Source of the DNA: Bacteroidales bacterium
GTDB lineage: Bacteria > Bacteroidota > Bacteroidia > Bacteroidales > Bacteroidaceae
DNA length: 12,848 nt
Assembly: GCA_030523385.1 (NCBI GenBank)
Contig: JAUNIV010000031.1
Coordinates: 1-12,848 of the forward strand
Reading direction: 5' to 3'
Part shown: positions 1 through 6,277 of the stretch, one piece after another
Layout: each line of letters opens with the position of its first letter
Numbering within the stretch: position 1 is the first letter of the stretch
Notes under the pieces: model-generated
Seen by the model: the letters and a program-made list of their open reading frames with translations, nothing else
What the model was told of the DNA's origin: nothing
The model's database searches: none
Position numbers and translations under genes: made by a program

Positions 1-27
1 ACCTTCCTATTTCTGTAGAGTTTGCAT

Positions 28-50
28 AAAAAAATCACACCTTTAGGTAT
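28..50 (-). terminator. Weak candidate terminator downstream of the Abi gene
   Basis: On the minus strand, 25 bases after the abi stop codon, ATACC pairs with GGTGT (one G-T pair) around a TAAA loop at 50-37. GA and seven T (34-28) follow. The stem is only 5 bp, so termination may be inefficient, but position and T-tract fit the end of the abi transcript. The remaining bases of 1-74 show no gene. Confidence 0.4.
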
Positions 51-74
51 TTCCATTAACTATGTGTATTGCTT

Positions 75-971
75 TCATGTCCAAAGCAAGTTATCTTCCC
101 AGTTAGCAGGAAAGCCCATAGCATCTGCATCTATATGAGGATATTTTGCAAGTAACGTCTTGAAACGACTTGCAAAGGTATTATTCGGGTTGACTGTTTG
201 CAGGAAGTACAAAATAATGCCTAATACATAGTAAACCCGCTTTGTATCACGTGGGATTTCAATGAATGGCAAATACGTACGTCTGGGTATCATAGCATTG
301 ATGCCGAGCCTACGATTCCATAAACGACTATGATGGGCACAAATGTTACGCACATATACAATCGAATGTAACCATGATTCCATGACAGTGTCAGATAAGC
401 CATAGAATCTTGCAAACTGACGACGTGCTTGCCCTGCATTAAGATAACGATACATCATGGATAGTGTTCCAAATGAACTCACCTCAAAAGTCATCCATGT
501 CGGAGGAAATGGATTTGAGTAATTGCGCCGAAATGCCACTATTGCATCGTCATCACTACGATGTAGTTCTTCCGAAAGACTGTGTAATAATGATGCATGA
601 CGATTAACATCCCGAAAATTCAGAGCATTCTCAAACCAATATATGCCCGCTGCATTGCCCATGACCAAAGATAATTGTGTACGAAAAGAGACTTCTATTT
701 TCTCTAATTCCGAACAAACCATTTTCCTTAATTCTGCGTCAAACCTGTAGACATTATATGCATCTTCAAATGTAGAAGCGTCCTTAAATCGATTGCCTTG
801 ATGCTGTCTGAAAGGTTTAAGATAGCTCTTCATTCTGAACATACTGATATTTTCTAACAAGTGCATTGCCCGCCTCTCATTTTGAAAAGACAAGCCTTCT
901 GATTTCAAGAGACGAACTTGCTCATCAACAGAAATCTGTGGTTGGTTATATAACTGCGATACTATATCCAT
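75..971 (-). CDS. Abi family (AbiD/AbiF-like) HEPN protein, probable abortive-infection ribonuclease
   Basis: The 298-residue protein has the size and pattern of the Abi_2 family (AbiD/AbiF of lactococci). Proteins of this family block phage growth by harming the infected cell. The C-terminal half carries R208-NICA-H213-H214, which fits the Rx4-6H motif of HEPN ribonucleases, and an Arg/Lys-rich N-terminal half precedes it. There is no signal peptide or membrane segment, so it should be cytoplasmic. The ATG at 971 directly follows a T-tract and has no Shine-Dalgarno site. No other good start is present, the next Met being residue 36. The gene is visibly AT-richer than everything to its right, and sits at the end of a housekeeping gene run, so acquisition by transfer is likely. 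RNase activity and phage defence are inferred from the family; the family assignment itself is firm. Confidence 0.92.
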   Translation of the reverse strand: MDIVSQLYNQPQISVDEQVRLLKSEGLSFQNERRAMHLLENISMFRMKSYLKPFRQHQGNRFKDASTFEDAYNVYRFDAELRKMVCSELEKIEVSFRTQLSLVMGNAAGIYWFENALNFRDVNRHASLLHSLSEELHRSDDDAIVAFRRNYSNPFPPTWMTFEVSSFGTLSMMYRYLNAGQARRQFARFYGLSDTVMESWLHSIVYVRNICAHHSRLWNRRLGINAMIPRRTYLPFIEIPRDTKRVYYVLGIILYFLQTVNPNNTFASRFKTLLAKYPHIDADAMGFPANWEDNLLWT

Positions 972-1030
972 AAAAAGAAAAAACTTACCCTGAGCGCGCT
1001 GTTCTTAAGGGAAGCGGGGTAAGTATGTTA
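971..1030 (-). ncRNA. Candidate short structured RNA (leader / possible antitoxin RNA) in front of the Abi gene
   Basis: The predicted promoter at 1034-1065 would start a minus-strand transcript near 1025-1030, just before a hairpin. The outer stem is 8 bp, with ACTTACCC and GGGTAAGT on both strands (983-990 with 1017-1024). A bulge at 991-996 follows, then an inner stem pairing 997-1000 with 1013-1016, extended by 1003-1005 with 1010-1012. After the outer stem the minus strand reads five T, one C, five T, then the abi ATG. The RNA would be about 45-60 nt. Toxin or defence genes preceded by a short RNA and a terminator are known from type III toxin-antitoxin loci. From memory, recent work pairs AbiF proteins with a neighbouring structured RNA. 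Alternatives are a plain attenuator or the terminator of the rhodanese operon. The start site and function are inferred. Confidence 0.5.
972..1024 (-). terminator. Rho-independent terminator or attenuator abutting the abi start codon
   Basis: On the minus strand an 8-bp perfect stem with an inner extension is followed directly by TTTTTCTTTTT, and the next bases are the abi ATG. Efficient termination would release a short RNA and give no abi mRNA, so abi would depend on read-through. The rhodanese gene ends at 1111 in the same direction, so the same structure could also end that operon. Confidence 0.65.
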
Positions 1031-1033
1031 CTG

Positions 1034-1065
1034 CAAAGGTAATACTTTTACCTAAAACATGCAAA
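1034..1065 (-). promoter_or_regulatory. Bacteroides-type promoter for the abi leader and abi gene
   Basis: The minus strand has TACCTTTG at 1041-1034, an exact match to the -7 consensus TAnnTTTG. It also has TTTG at 1065-1062, an exact -33 element, with 20 bases between them, which is the usual spacing. Transcription should start near 1025-1030, at the foot of the leader hairpin. An all-A/T palindrome, AATAAA and TTTATT around one base (1073-1085), lies just upstream and could act as an UP-like or bent element. Confidence 0.75.
1038..1052. promoter_or_regulatory. Inverted repeat overlapping the abi -7 element, possible operator
   Basis: GGTAA (1038-1042) and TTACC (1048-1052) form a perfect inverted repeat around five bases, covering most of the -7 element. 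A repressor bound here would block the promoter. The arms are short and chance is possible, and no regulator gene is seen nearby. Confidence 0.3.
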
Positions 1066-1110
1066 AGCAGTGAATAAATTTTATTGGTACATAATTATTC
1101 CGATACTCTC

Positions 1111-1509
1111 TTACCGGCTAATCTCCTTCCCCAATTCCTGCCAGTCCGTAATGCCTTTATCCAGATTATATACTTTATAACCTTTCTCTACCAATATCTT
1201 GGCAGCATTGCGGCTGCGCCTGCCACTCTTGCAATACACAGCTACGGGATGTTCCTTTTGCAAAAGCTCGTCGGCATTGGCGGCAAAATCCTTATCAAGT
1301 ATGTTGATGTTGATGCTGCCCGGGATGTGACCTTCCGAATACTCGGCTACGGTGCGCACATCAACCAGTTGGATGTCCTTGTCTTGAATAAGTGCTTCGA
1401 ACTGATCGGCCGAAAGGTTCTTGAATTTATCTGCCTTCTTTCCAGTGCATGCCCATAACCCTAAGGAAAAGGCACAGATGAAGAATATGAAATAAATGGT
1501 CTTGATCAT
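1111..1509 (-). CDS. Rhodanese-like domain lipoprotein
   Basis: The 132-residue protein is a single rhodanese domain behind a lipoprotein signal: a hydrophobic segment at residues 4-20 ends in LWAC, with Cys21 as the lipidation site. The active-site loop is intact: Cys93 in CKSGRRSR at 93-100 fits the CxxGxRS pattern of active sulfurtransferases. DVRTxxEYxxGHIPGS at about 50-65 is the other family signature. It would act in the periplasm, held to a membrane, moving sulfur or handling a persulfide; the substrate is unknown. No acidic residues follow the lipid Cys (TGKKAD), so surface export is not indicated. The gene starts 31 bases after the NigD-like gene and is probably the last gene of that operon. 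There is no clear Shine-Dalgarno site; the start is fixed by the signal peptide. Confidence 0.93.
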   Translation of the reverse strand: MIKTIYFIFFICAFSLGLWACTGKKADKFKNLSADQFEALIQDKDIQLVDVRTVAEYSEGHIPGSININILDKDFAANADELLQKEHPVAVYCKSGRRSRNAAKILVEKGYKVYNLDKGITDWQELGKEISR

Positions 1510-1540
1510 AAGGGTGTATTTTTTTAGTTTCTGTTCTTAT

Positions 1541-2197
1541 TTAATAAAGGTATTCGCGTTCGGTCATTCCTTCCTTGTAGGTGTTCAGGCGGAACACAAT
1601 CTTGTCTCCTTCGCGGAGCACATCGCTGTATGCCCACAGGGGAACCGACAGATAGACACGCTGGTCGAATCCTTCGACGTCGTTGTTGCGGTCGTGATAC
1701 AGCGTCAGCCGAAGGACGTGGCTGCCGTCTGTGTTTGTTTCCACAGCATCTTCCACGAAATCATAGGCGTGCTTTTGGTCTTTCACCTTGACCTGCAGAA
1801 TCAGATTCAAGTAACGGCCGCTGCGCCAAATGCTTTGTATGGCCACGGGGTCGGTCTTGATTTCGCCAAACCTTTCTGCCGGGCGGGGAATGGGCGATGT
1901 GACTAACTTCGTGTTATACAGCATGACCTCCCGCTCCGCCTCTTCCACGGAAGTTAGCGGGGCATACATGGTGACGGTGCGATAAACGGTGTCGGGCGCC
2001 AGGCCGTCCAGTCCCGTGCGCGAACGGATATTCCACTTCACGCCCTCGTCCGTTATCAAGTAACGCGCCGTACCCGTATCATCCGTTTGCAGGTCAATCA
2101 CGTCTGTGAGCACATTGGGGTACTCATACGCATCTTCACCGCATGCCGACAGAAGCAGAGGAAGCACCAACAGCCAAACGACAAATCTCATTTTCAT
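1541..2197 (-). CDS. NigD-like outer-membrane lipoprotein
   Basis: I place the start at the ATG at 2197, giving 218 residues. The frame stays open to 2254, but the extra 19 residues are hydrophilic and overlap the upstream gene, whereas 2197 gives a proper lipoprotein signal: a hydrophobic core then LLSAC with Cys19. CAAGG stands next to this ATG, and the upstream stop codon overlaps it as ATGA, pointing to coupled translation. The body resembles NigD-type proteins of Bacteroidales, an OB-like domain followed by a beta sandwich, named after a nigrescin bacteriocin locus in Prevotella. Gly-Glu-Asp after the Cys resembles an acidic lipoprotein export signal, so surface exposure is possible. The molecular function of the family is not established. 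There are no bacteriocin genes here, so a bacteriocin role is not implied. Confidence 0.85.
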   Translation of the reverse strand: MKMRFVVWLLVLPLLLSACGEDAYEYPNVLTDVIDLQTDDTGTARYLITDEGVKWNIRSRTGLDGLAPDTVYRTVTMYAPLTSVEEAEREVMLYNTKLVTSPIPRPAERFGEIKTDPVAIQSIWRSGRYLNLILQVKVKDQKHAYDFVEDAVETNTDGSHVLRLTLYHDRNNDVEGFDQRVYLSVPLWAYSDVLREGDKIVFRLNTYKEGMTEREYLY

Positions 2198-3351
2198 CCT
2201 TGAATGGCTTGCAGGTGGTTCTTCAGCGGATTGGCGTACATGGTGAGTATGCACCGGCGCAAGAATGCGTCATCCTTCTGGGGCAGGTCAATCTTGGCTA
2301 TCTGTCCGGCTATATAGGCTTCGAAGCGTGCTTTCTCCTCATGATTGTATTGGGAGATGAAGCGATCCTCGCCCGTCAGCAGGTCGTATGCCACGTAGTT
2401 GCCGGGATAAAAACGATAGTTGCCATGTATGTGGCGGTCTATGGTTTCGGAGATGGCGGTGAAGAGTTCCGTCTTTGGCAAACGGCGTTCGCGCAAAGCA
2501 TCCAGTTCGTCGTTCAGGCAGGCTGCGGTGTGGAAATGAATGCGTCCTTTGTAGCCATAAAGTCCGGTCTGCATGTTGACGAGGTCGTCTTGCTGGCTCT
2601 TCTGGAATTGGGCATCATCCCGTTTCTGTTGCAGTTCTTTGGCTTTCAGATAATCGCAGGGGTCGTATTCATAGGAGATGGACAGAGGAACGATGTTCAG
2701 TTCCTTCAGTCGGTCGATGGCATCGCCTTCGCCTCCCATTGCCATCATCTTCAGCACACTGTCTTGGGTACGGTCGTCTGAGTCTTTGGCACGTCCCTGA
2801 CGCTGGGCTATCCACAGGTTCTCATGTTTCTGGGTCAAGGCAAAGTGCATGTAGCGCGACATCAATGCCGAAGCCTCCAGCTTTTGGCGCAGGTTGAGTC
2901 CGCGGCGCACAATGAAGGACTTGTTGATGCGCACCAGCTTCTTAATCCACGGATAAATGAGCAGGTTGTCGCCAATGGCTATCTCCACCGTGTTCATGCC
3001 GTTGTCTATCAGCAGGATGGACAGGAAAGCAGAATCAAGGATAATGTCTCGGTGATTGGAGATGAAGGTATAGTTCTTTGTCTTGTCCGTCAGGGCAGAG
3101 CCGTCGAAGGTCAATCCGGCAGCGGTCTTCTTCACCAAATCCCACAGCAAGTCGTAGAAAAAGGTTTTCTGAAACTCCAGGTTGTCTTTGCAATGCCGCA
3201 TCTTCATGGCCAGCATTTCAAAAGGCACATTGGGTACGACTGCCCCTACCACCGCCTTGAATGCAGGATCGGCAATCAGTTCTTCACAGATTTGCGGTAA
3301 CTCCTCGGGAGTGTACGGACGAATCTCGTCAAATTCAGCGGGTATGCTCAT
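2194..3351 (-). CDS. Glycerol-phosphate / 1-acyl-glycerol-3-phosphate acyltransferase family protein (PlsB/PlsC superfamily)
   Basis: The 385-residue protein carries the four acyltransferase blocks in order. Block I is NHRDIILD with H100; block II is SFIVRRG at 145-151. Block III is IAQRQGRAKD at 181-190, corresponding to the usual EGxR block. Block IV is VPLSISYEYDP at 221-231. It should transfer an acyl chain to a glycerol-phosphate backbone in phospholipid synthesis at the inner face of the cytoplasmic membrane. It has no clear transmembrane helix, so peripheral binding is likely. Block I is unusual, with five residues between His and the last Asp (D106) instead of four, though HRD may substitute. 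Block III has Gln where Glu is common. It starts 28 bases after ddl, and its stop overlaps the NigD-like start. Substrate (first or second acylation, or a lipid such as an aminolipid) is not decidable from sequence. Confidence 0.85.
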   Translation of the reverse strand: MSIPAEFDEIRPYTPEELPQICEELIADPAFKAVVGAVVPNVPFEMLAMKMRHCKDNLEFQKTFFYDLLWDLVKKTAAGLTFDGSALTDKTKNYTFISNHRDIILDSAFLSILLIDNGMNTVEIAIGDNLLIYPWIKKLVRINKSFIVRRGLNLRQKLEASALMSRYMHFALTQKHENLWIAQRQGRAKDSDDRTQDSVLKMMAMGGEGDAIDRLKELNIVPLSISYEYDPCDYLKAKELQQKRDDAQFQKSQQDDLVNMQTGLYGYKGRIHFHTAACLNDELDALRERRLPKTELFTAISETIDRHIHGNYRFYPGNYVAYDLLTGEDRFISQYNHEEKARFEAYIAGQIAKIDLPQKDDAFLRRCILTMYANPLKNHLQAIQG

Positions 3352-3379
3352 AATGTAATAGAATTGAAGGTCCTACGTA

Positions 3380-4360
3380 TTAATTAAACTTGTTCTCTAT
3401 AATGTCTGTCATTACATCTTTTATGTCCAGGCCAGCGGCACGCACTTGCTGGGGGATAAAGCTCGTGGCGGTCATGCCCGGAGTGGTGTTTATCTCCAGC
3501 AGGTTCACTTTCTCGCCTTCGGTAATGATGTAATCAATGCGTATCAGTCCCGAACAGCCCAATATGTCGTAGATGGCCGAAGTGAGCAGGCGCACGCGCT
3601 CGGCTGTTTCTTCGGGGATGCGTGCGGGGGTGATTTCCTGCGATTCGCCGTTGTATTTCGCCTTATAGTCGAAGAACTCGTTGGCGCTCACCACTTCGGT
3701 GATGGGGAATACCACTTCTTTGGTACGGGTCTTGTAGCATCCGCAGGTTATCTCTGTTCCTTTCATGAAGGCCTCTATCATCACTTCGTCACTTTCCTTG
3801 AAGGCTTTCTCGATGGCGGGTTGTATCTCTTCCTTAGTCTTTACCTTGCTCACGCCGAAGCTGGAGCCTCCTGCATTGGGTTTGATGAAGCAAGGCAAGC
3901 CTATCTTGTCGATAACTTCCTCGTCGGTGATTTCAAATCCCTGACGGACAATCAGTGAATCGGACACACGGATGCCGAAACCTTTCAGGTATTGGTTGCA
4001 GGTGAACTTGTTGAAGGTCACGGCCGACTGCAATACGCCGCAGCTGGAGTAAGGCATTCCTATCAAGTCGAAGTAGCCTTGCAGGATGCCGTTCTCGCCC
4101 GGTGTGCCGTGTATGGTGATGTAGGCGAAATCGAATGTCCGCTTCTCTCCTCCTTCGGTGAAGCTGAAGTCGTTGCGGTCTATCGGTGTTTTGGTTCCGT
4201 CGGGCAAGACAACTTCCCAACGGCGACCTTCCATCTCTACAATATAAAGGTTATAACGCTCTTTGTCCATGAAAGAGTAGATTCCCTGCGCGCTGCGCAA
4301 AGAAACTTCCAGTTCGCTGGAGTCTCCTCCAGCCACTATGGCAATGGTACGTTTCATCAT
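3380..4360 (-). CDS. ddl: D-alanine--D-alanine ligase
   Basis: This 326-residue ATP-grasp enzyme joins two D-alanines in the cytosol for the peptidoglycan precursor. Visible signatures are AGGDSSE at 10-16, HGTPGENG at 84-91, the ATP-binding stretch IKPNAGGSSFGVSKV at 159-173, and LLEINTTPGMTATS at 287-300 with metal- and substrate-binding residues. The omega-loop region reads EFFDYKAKY at 228-236. The Tyr fits D-Ala-D-Ala rather than the D-Ala-D-lactate specificity of vancomycin-resistance ligases. Length is normal. Its start ATGATGA contains the TGA stop of the pseudouridine synthase, so the two are probably translationally coupled, with GAGAAGA acting as Shine-Dalgarno. A start at the second ATG (4357) is equally possible. 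With the PASTA protein upstream it makes a small cell-wall group. Confidence 0.97.
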   Translation of the reverse strand: MMKRTIAIVAGGDSSELEVSLRSAQGIYSFMDKERYNLYIVEMEGRRWEVVLPDGTKTPIDRNDFSFTEGGEKRTFDFAYITIHGTPGENGILQGYFDLIGMPYSSCGVLQSAVTFNKFTCNQYLKGFGIRVSDSLIVRQGFEITDEEVIDKIGLPCFIKPNAGGSSFGVSKVKTKEEIQPAIEKAFKESDEVMIEAFMKGTEITCGCYKTRTKEVVFPITEVVSANEFFDYKAKYNGESQEITPARIPEETAERVRLLTSAIYDILGCSGLIRIDYIITEGEKVNLLEINTTPGMTATSFIPQQVRAAGLDIKDVMTDIIENKFN

Positions 4361-5427
4361 TCTTCTCTGTTGCTAATATAGTTTCTCCACTTGTCTATCA
4401 GGCGCGTCATGTCTTCGGGCAGAGGGGAGGTGAAGAACATCTCACGCCCCGTGCGAGGATGGACAAAACCCAACGTCATGGCATGAAGTGCCTGACGGGG
4501 ACAGGTCTCGAAACAGTTGTTTACAAATTGTTTGTATTTACTAAAATGGGTTCCTTTCAGGATTTCGTGTCCTCCGTATCGTTCGTCATTGAACAAGGTA
4601 TGTCCGATGTGTTTCATGTGGACACGTATTTGGTGCGTGCGTCCGGTTTCAAGCACGCATTCCACCAATGTGACATAACCCAACCGTTCCAGCACCCGAT
4701 AGTGTGTCACGGCATGCTTTCCTTGCGTAGGGTCGGTCATGACGGCCATCTGCATCCGGTCTTTGGGATTCCGCCCGATGTTGCCTTCGATGGTTCCTTC
4801 GTCTTTCTCTACCGTGCCCCACACCAGGGCGTTGTATTTCCGTTTGGTGGTTTTGTTGTAGAACTGTATGCCGAGGTTGGTTTTGGCATCGGGGGTTTTG
4901 GCTACCACGAGCAGTCCCGACGTATCTTTGTCGATGCGGTGCACCAGTCCCACCTGCGGGTCGTTCGGGTCGTAATCGGGATTGTCACGCAGATGCCAGG
5001 CTATGGCATTTACCAACGTGCCGTGGTAATTGCCGCATCCCGGGTGCACCACCAGTCCGGCAGGTTTGTTGATGACCATCAGGTCATCGTCCTCATACAC
5101 CACATCTATCGGTATGTCTTCGGGGATTATATCGTTGTCGTAGCGCGGACGGTTCATCATCACCGTCAGCACATCGCAGGGTTTTACCTTATAGCTGCTC
5201 TTCACGGGTTTGCCGTTGGCCATCACATAGCCCGAATCGGCTGCTTTCTGGATGCGGTTGCGCGATGAGTTCACCAACCGTTCGAACAGATACTTGTCTA
5301 TACGTACGGGCGACTGGCCCTTGTCCACCACCACCCGGAAATGTTCATAAAGCTCGGCAGGGTTTTCTACCACTGCCTCCACATCGTCCAGCGAATCGTT
5401 TATGTCATCCAAATATTCTTCCGTCAT
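4357..5427 (-). CDS. rluD: RluD-type 23S rRNA pseudouridine synthase (RluA family)
   Basis: I choose the ATG at 5427 (356 residues). The frame extends to a GTG at 5466, but that would overlap the PASTA gene end and add an unremarkable 13 residues. An acidic N-terminal stretch is followed by an S4 RNA-binding domain at about 41-88 and the catalytic domain. The catalytic motif VHRIDKDTSG is at 162-171, with D166 the nucleophile-like Asp of the RluA family. It should isomerise uridines to pseudouridine; RluD acts on helix 69 of 23S rRNA. The S4 plus RluA arrangement and length fit RluD, though RluC cannot be fully excluded. It lies 29 bases after the PASTA gene and overlaps ddl by the stop/start ATGA. 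Confidence 0.9.
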   Translation of the reverse strand: MTEEYLDDINDSLDDVEAVVENPAELYEHFRVVVDKGQSPVRIDKYLFERLVNSSRNRIQKAADSGYVMANGKPVKSSYKVKPCDVLTVMMNRPRYDNDIIPEDIPIDVVYEDDDLMVINKPAGLVVHPGCGNYHGTLVNAIAWHLRDNPDYDPNDPQVGLVHRIDKDTSGLLVVAKTPDAKTNLGIQFYNKTTKRKYNALVWGTVEKDEGTIEGNIGRNPKDRMQMAVMTDPTQGKHAVTHYRVLERLGYVTLVECVLETGRTHQIRVHMKHIGHTLFNDERYGGHEILKGTHFSKYKQFVNNCFETCPRQALHAMTLGFVHPRTGREMFFTSPLPEDMTRLIDKWRNYISNREE

Positions 5428-5456
5428 TGTTGTACTTTGTATGGTTGGATAAGGGT

Positions 5457-6095
5457 TTAGAACCACGATTCGTCTATCACGGGAGTATCGTCCATGCCGC
5501 CAGCACCTTCTATCAGCAGCGAATCACCCGGCAATGTTTTGTCGCCGTTGCCCACTGTGAGAGTCACCAAAGCTTCGCTCGGAATCTTTTCTCCCGCCTT
5601 CAGTTCACGTCCCCGGTATTTCACGCTATACACCCAGTCCTTCTCGCCGTTGATGTATTCCGGTTCAGTCAGTTTGAATCCCAACGCACGCAGCTTGGCT
5701 TCCGCCTGACGCAAGGAGCTGTTATCCATCACATCGGGCATGGCCACTTGGGGCGCACTGTCGGCATTGATGGTGAGATAGACCGTCCGTCCCTCCTTCA
5801 CCTTAGAGCCTCCCGAAGGATTCTGTTCCAATATGGCTCCGGGAGCCGTCCCCTTCACATAGCTGGAATCTACAACTGCCGATTTCAGCTGTTGCTTACT
5901 GAGGATGTCCTTTGCCTGCGATACGTTCATTCCTTTTACATCGGGCACCACCACGGCTTCACCGTGCAGGGTGTAACTATCCAGCCATTGCAGCGTCACG
6001 AGCGGAGCTGCAATGACAACTATCAGCATCAGGACCAGGTTTATCCAGAAGAAGCGGTTATTCTTGAATGAAAAGAATTCCTTGAATGTTATCAT
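5457..6095 (-). CDS. Membrane-anchored PASTA domain protein
   Basis: The 212-residue product from the ATG at 6095 has a short cytoplasmic N-terminus and one transmembrane helix at about 15-37. Two PASTA repeats follow, at about 48-110 (starting VVPDVKGM) and 117-182 (starting MPDVMDNS), then a Gly/Asp-rich, probably flexible tail. PASTA repeats bind peptidoglycan fragments or beta-lactams in Ser/Thr kinases and some penicillin-binding proteins. Here there is no kinase or transpeptidase domain, so it is a stand-alone external sensor or scaffold. The frame is open to an ATG at 6158, but the consensus promoter -7 box at 6120-6127 would put that start upstream of the transcript, so 6095 is preferred. 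It is the first gene of the rluD-ddl operon; a cell-wall role is inferred from ddl. Confidence 0.88.
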   Translation of the reverse strand: MITFKEFFSFKNNRFFWINLVLMLIVVIAAPLVTLQWLDSYTLHGEAVVVPDVKGMNVSQAKDILSKQQLKSAVVDSSYVKGTAPGAILEQNPSGGSKVKEGRTVYLTINADSAPQVAMPDVMDNSSLRQAEAKLRALGFKLTEPEYINGEKDWVYSVKYRGRELKAGEKIPSEALVTLTVGNGDKTLPGDSLLIEGAGGMDDTPVIDESWF

Positions 6096-6119
6096 ATACC
6101 TATTATATAATGTTCGGGA

Positions 6120-6152
6120 CAAAGATACGGTTTTTCTGTGAAACCACACAAG
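6120..6152 (-). promoter_or_regulatory. Bacteroides-type promoter of the PASTA-rluD-ddl operon
   Basis: The minus strand has TATCTTTG at 6127-6120, an exact TAnnTTTG -7 box. A weak -33 match (CTTG, 6152-6149) lies 21 bases upstream. Start near 6113 would give a leader of about 18 bases to the ATG at 6095. A second, one-mismatch box lies further upstream in the minus direction (AACTTTTG near 6165-6173) and is less convincing. Confidence 0.6.
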
Positions 6153-6217
6153 CCTCATCCCTACAAAAGTTTAAATGCCTTATAAATAAGACTTTCTGCG
6201 ACATTTCTTCCGTTTTA

Positions 6218-6249
6218 TTCGTCTTTTATCCGGATTTTCCGTAATTTTG
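6218..6249 (+). promoter_or_regulatory. Bacteroides-type promoter of hisS
   Basis: TAATTTTG at 6242-6249 is an exact -7 box; TTCG at 6218-6221 is a one-mismatch -33 element with 20 bases between them. The transcript should start near 6254-6257, about 22 bases before the hisS ATG. It is divergent from the PASTA promoter, and the two share the 182-base intergenic stretch, in which I see no T-box or other long leader. Confidence 0.65.
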
Positions 6250-6277
6250 CCGCCCGAATCAAAACAAACAGATAATT

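Noticed and set aside
173..180. Exact TACCTTTG -7 box on the minus strand inside the abi gene
   Set aside because: There is no TTTG at the right distance upstream, and it lies in coding sequence close to the end of the gene, so a chance match is more likely than an internal promoter.
75..1065. Possible Cas13 or CRISPR locus, because of the HEPN motif
   Set aside because: There is a single HEPN motif in a 298-residue protein and no direct repeats or spacers, so it is an Abi-family protein and not an RNA-guided CRISPR effector.
3380..4360. Vancomycin-resistance type ligase instead of housekeeping Ddl
   Set aside because: The omega-loop region has the Tyr-containing DYKAKY form typical of D-Ala-D-Ala ligases, and no vanH or vanX genes are nearby.
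6096..6158. Longer PASTA protein starting at 6158
   Set aside because: The exact -7 box at 6120-6127 would place this start upstream of the transcript, and the 21 extra residues do not add to the membrane anchor or any domain.
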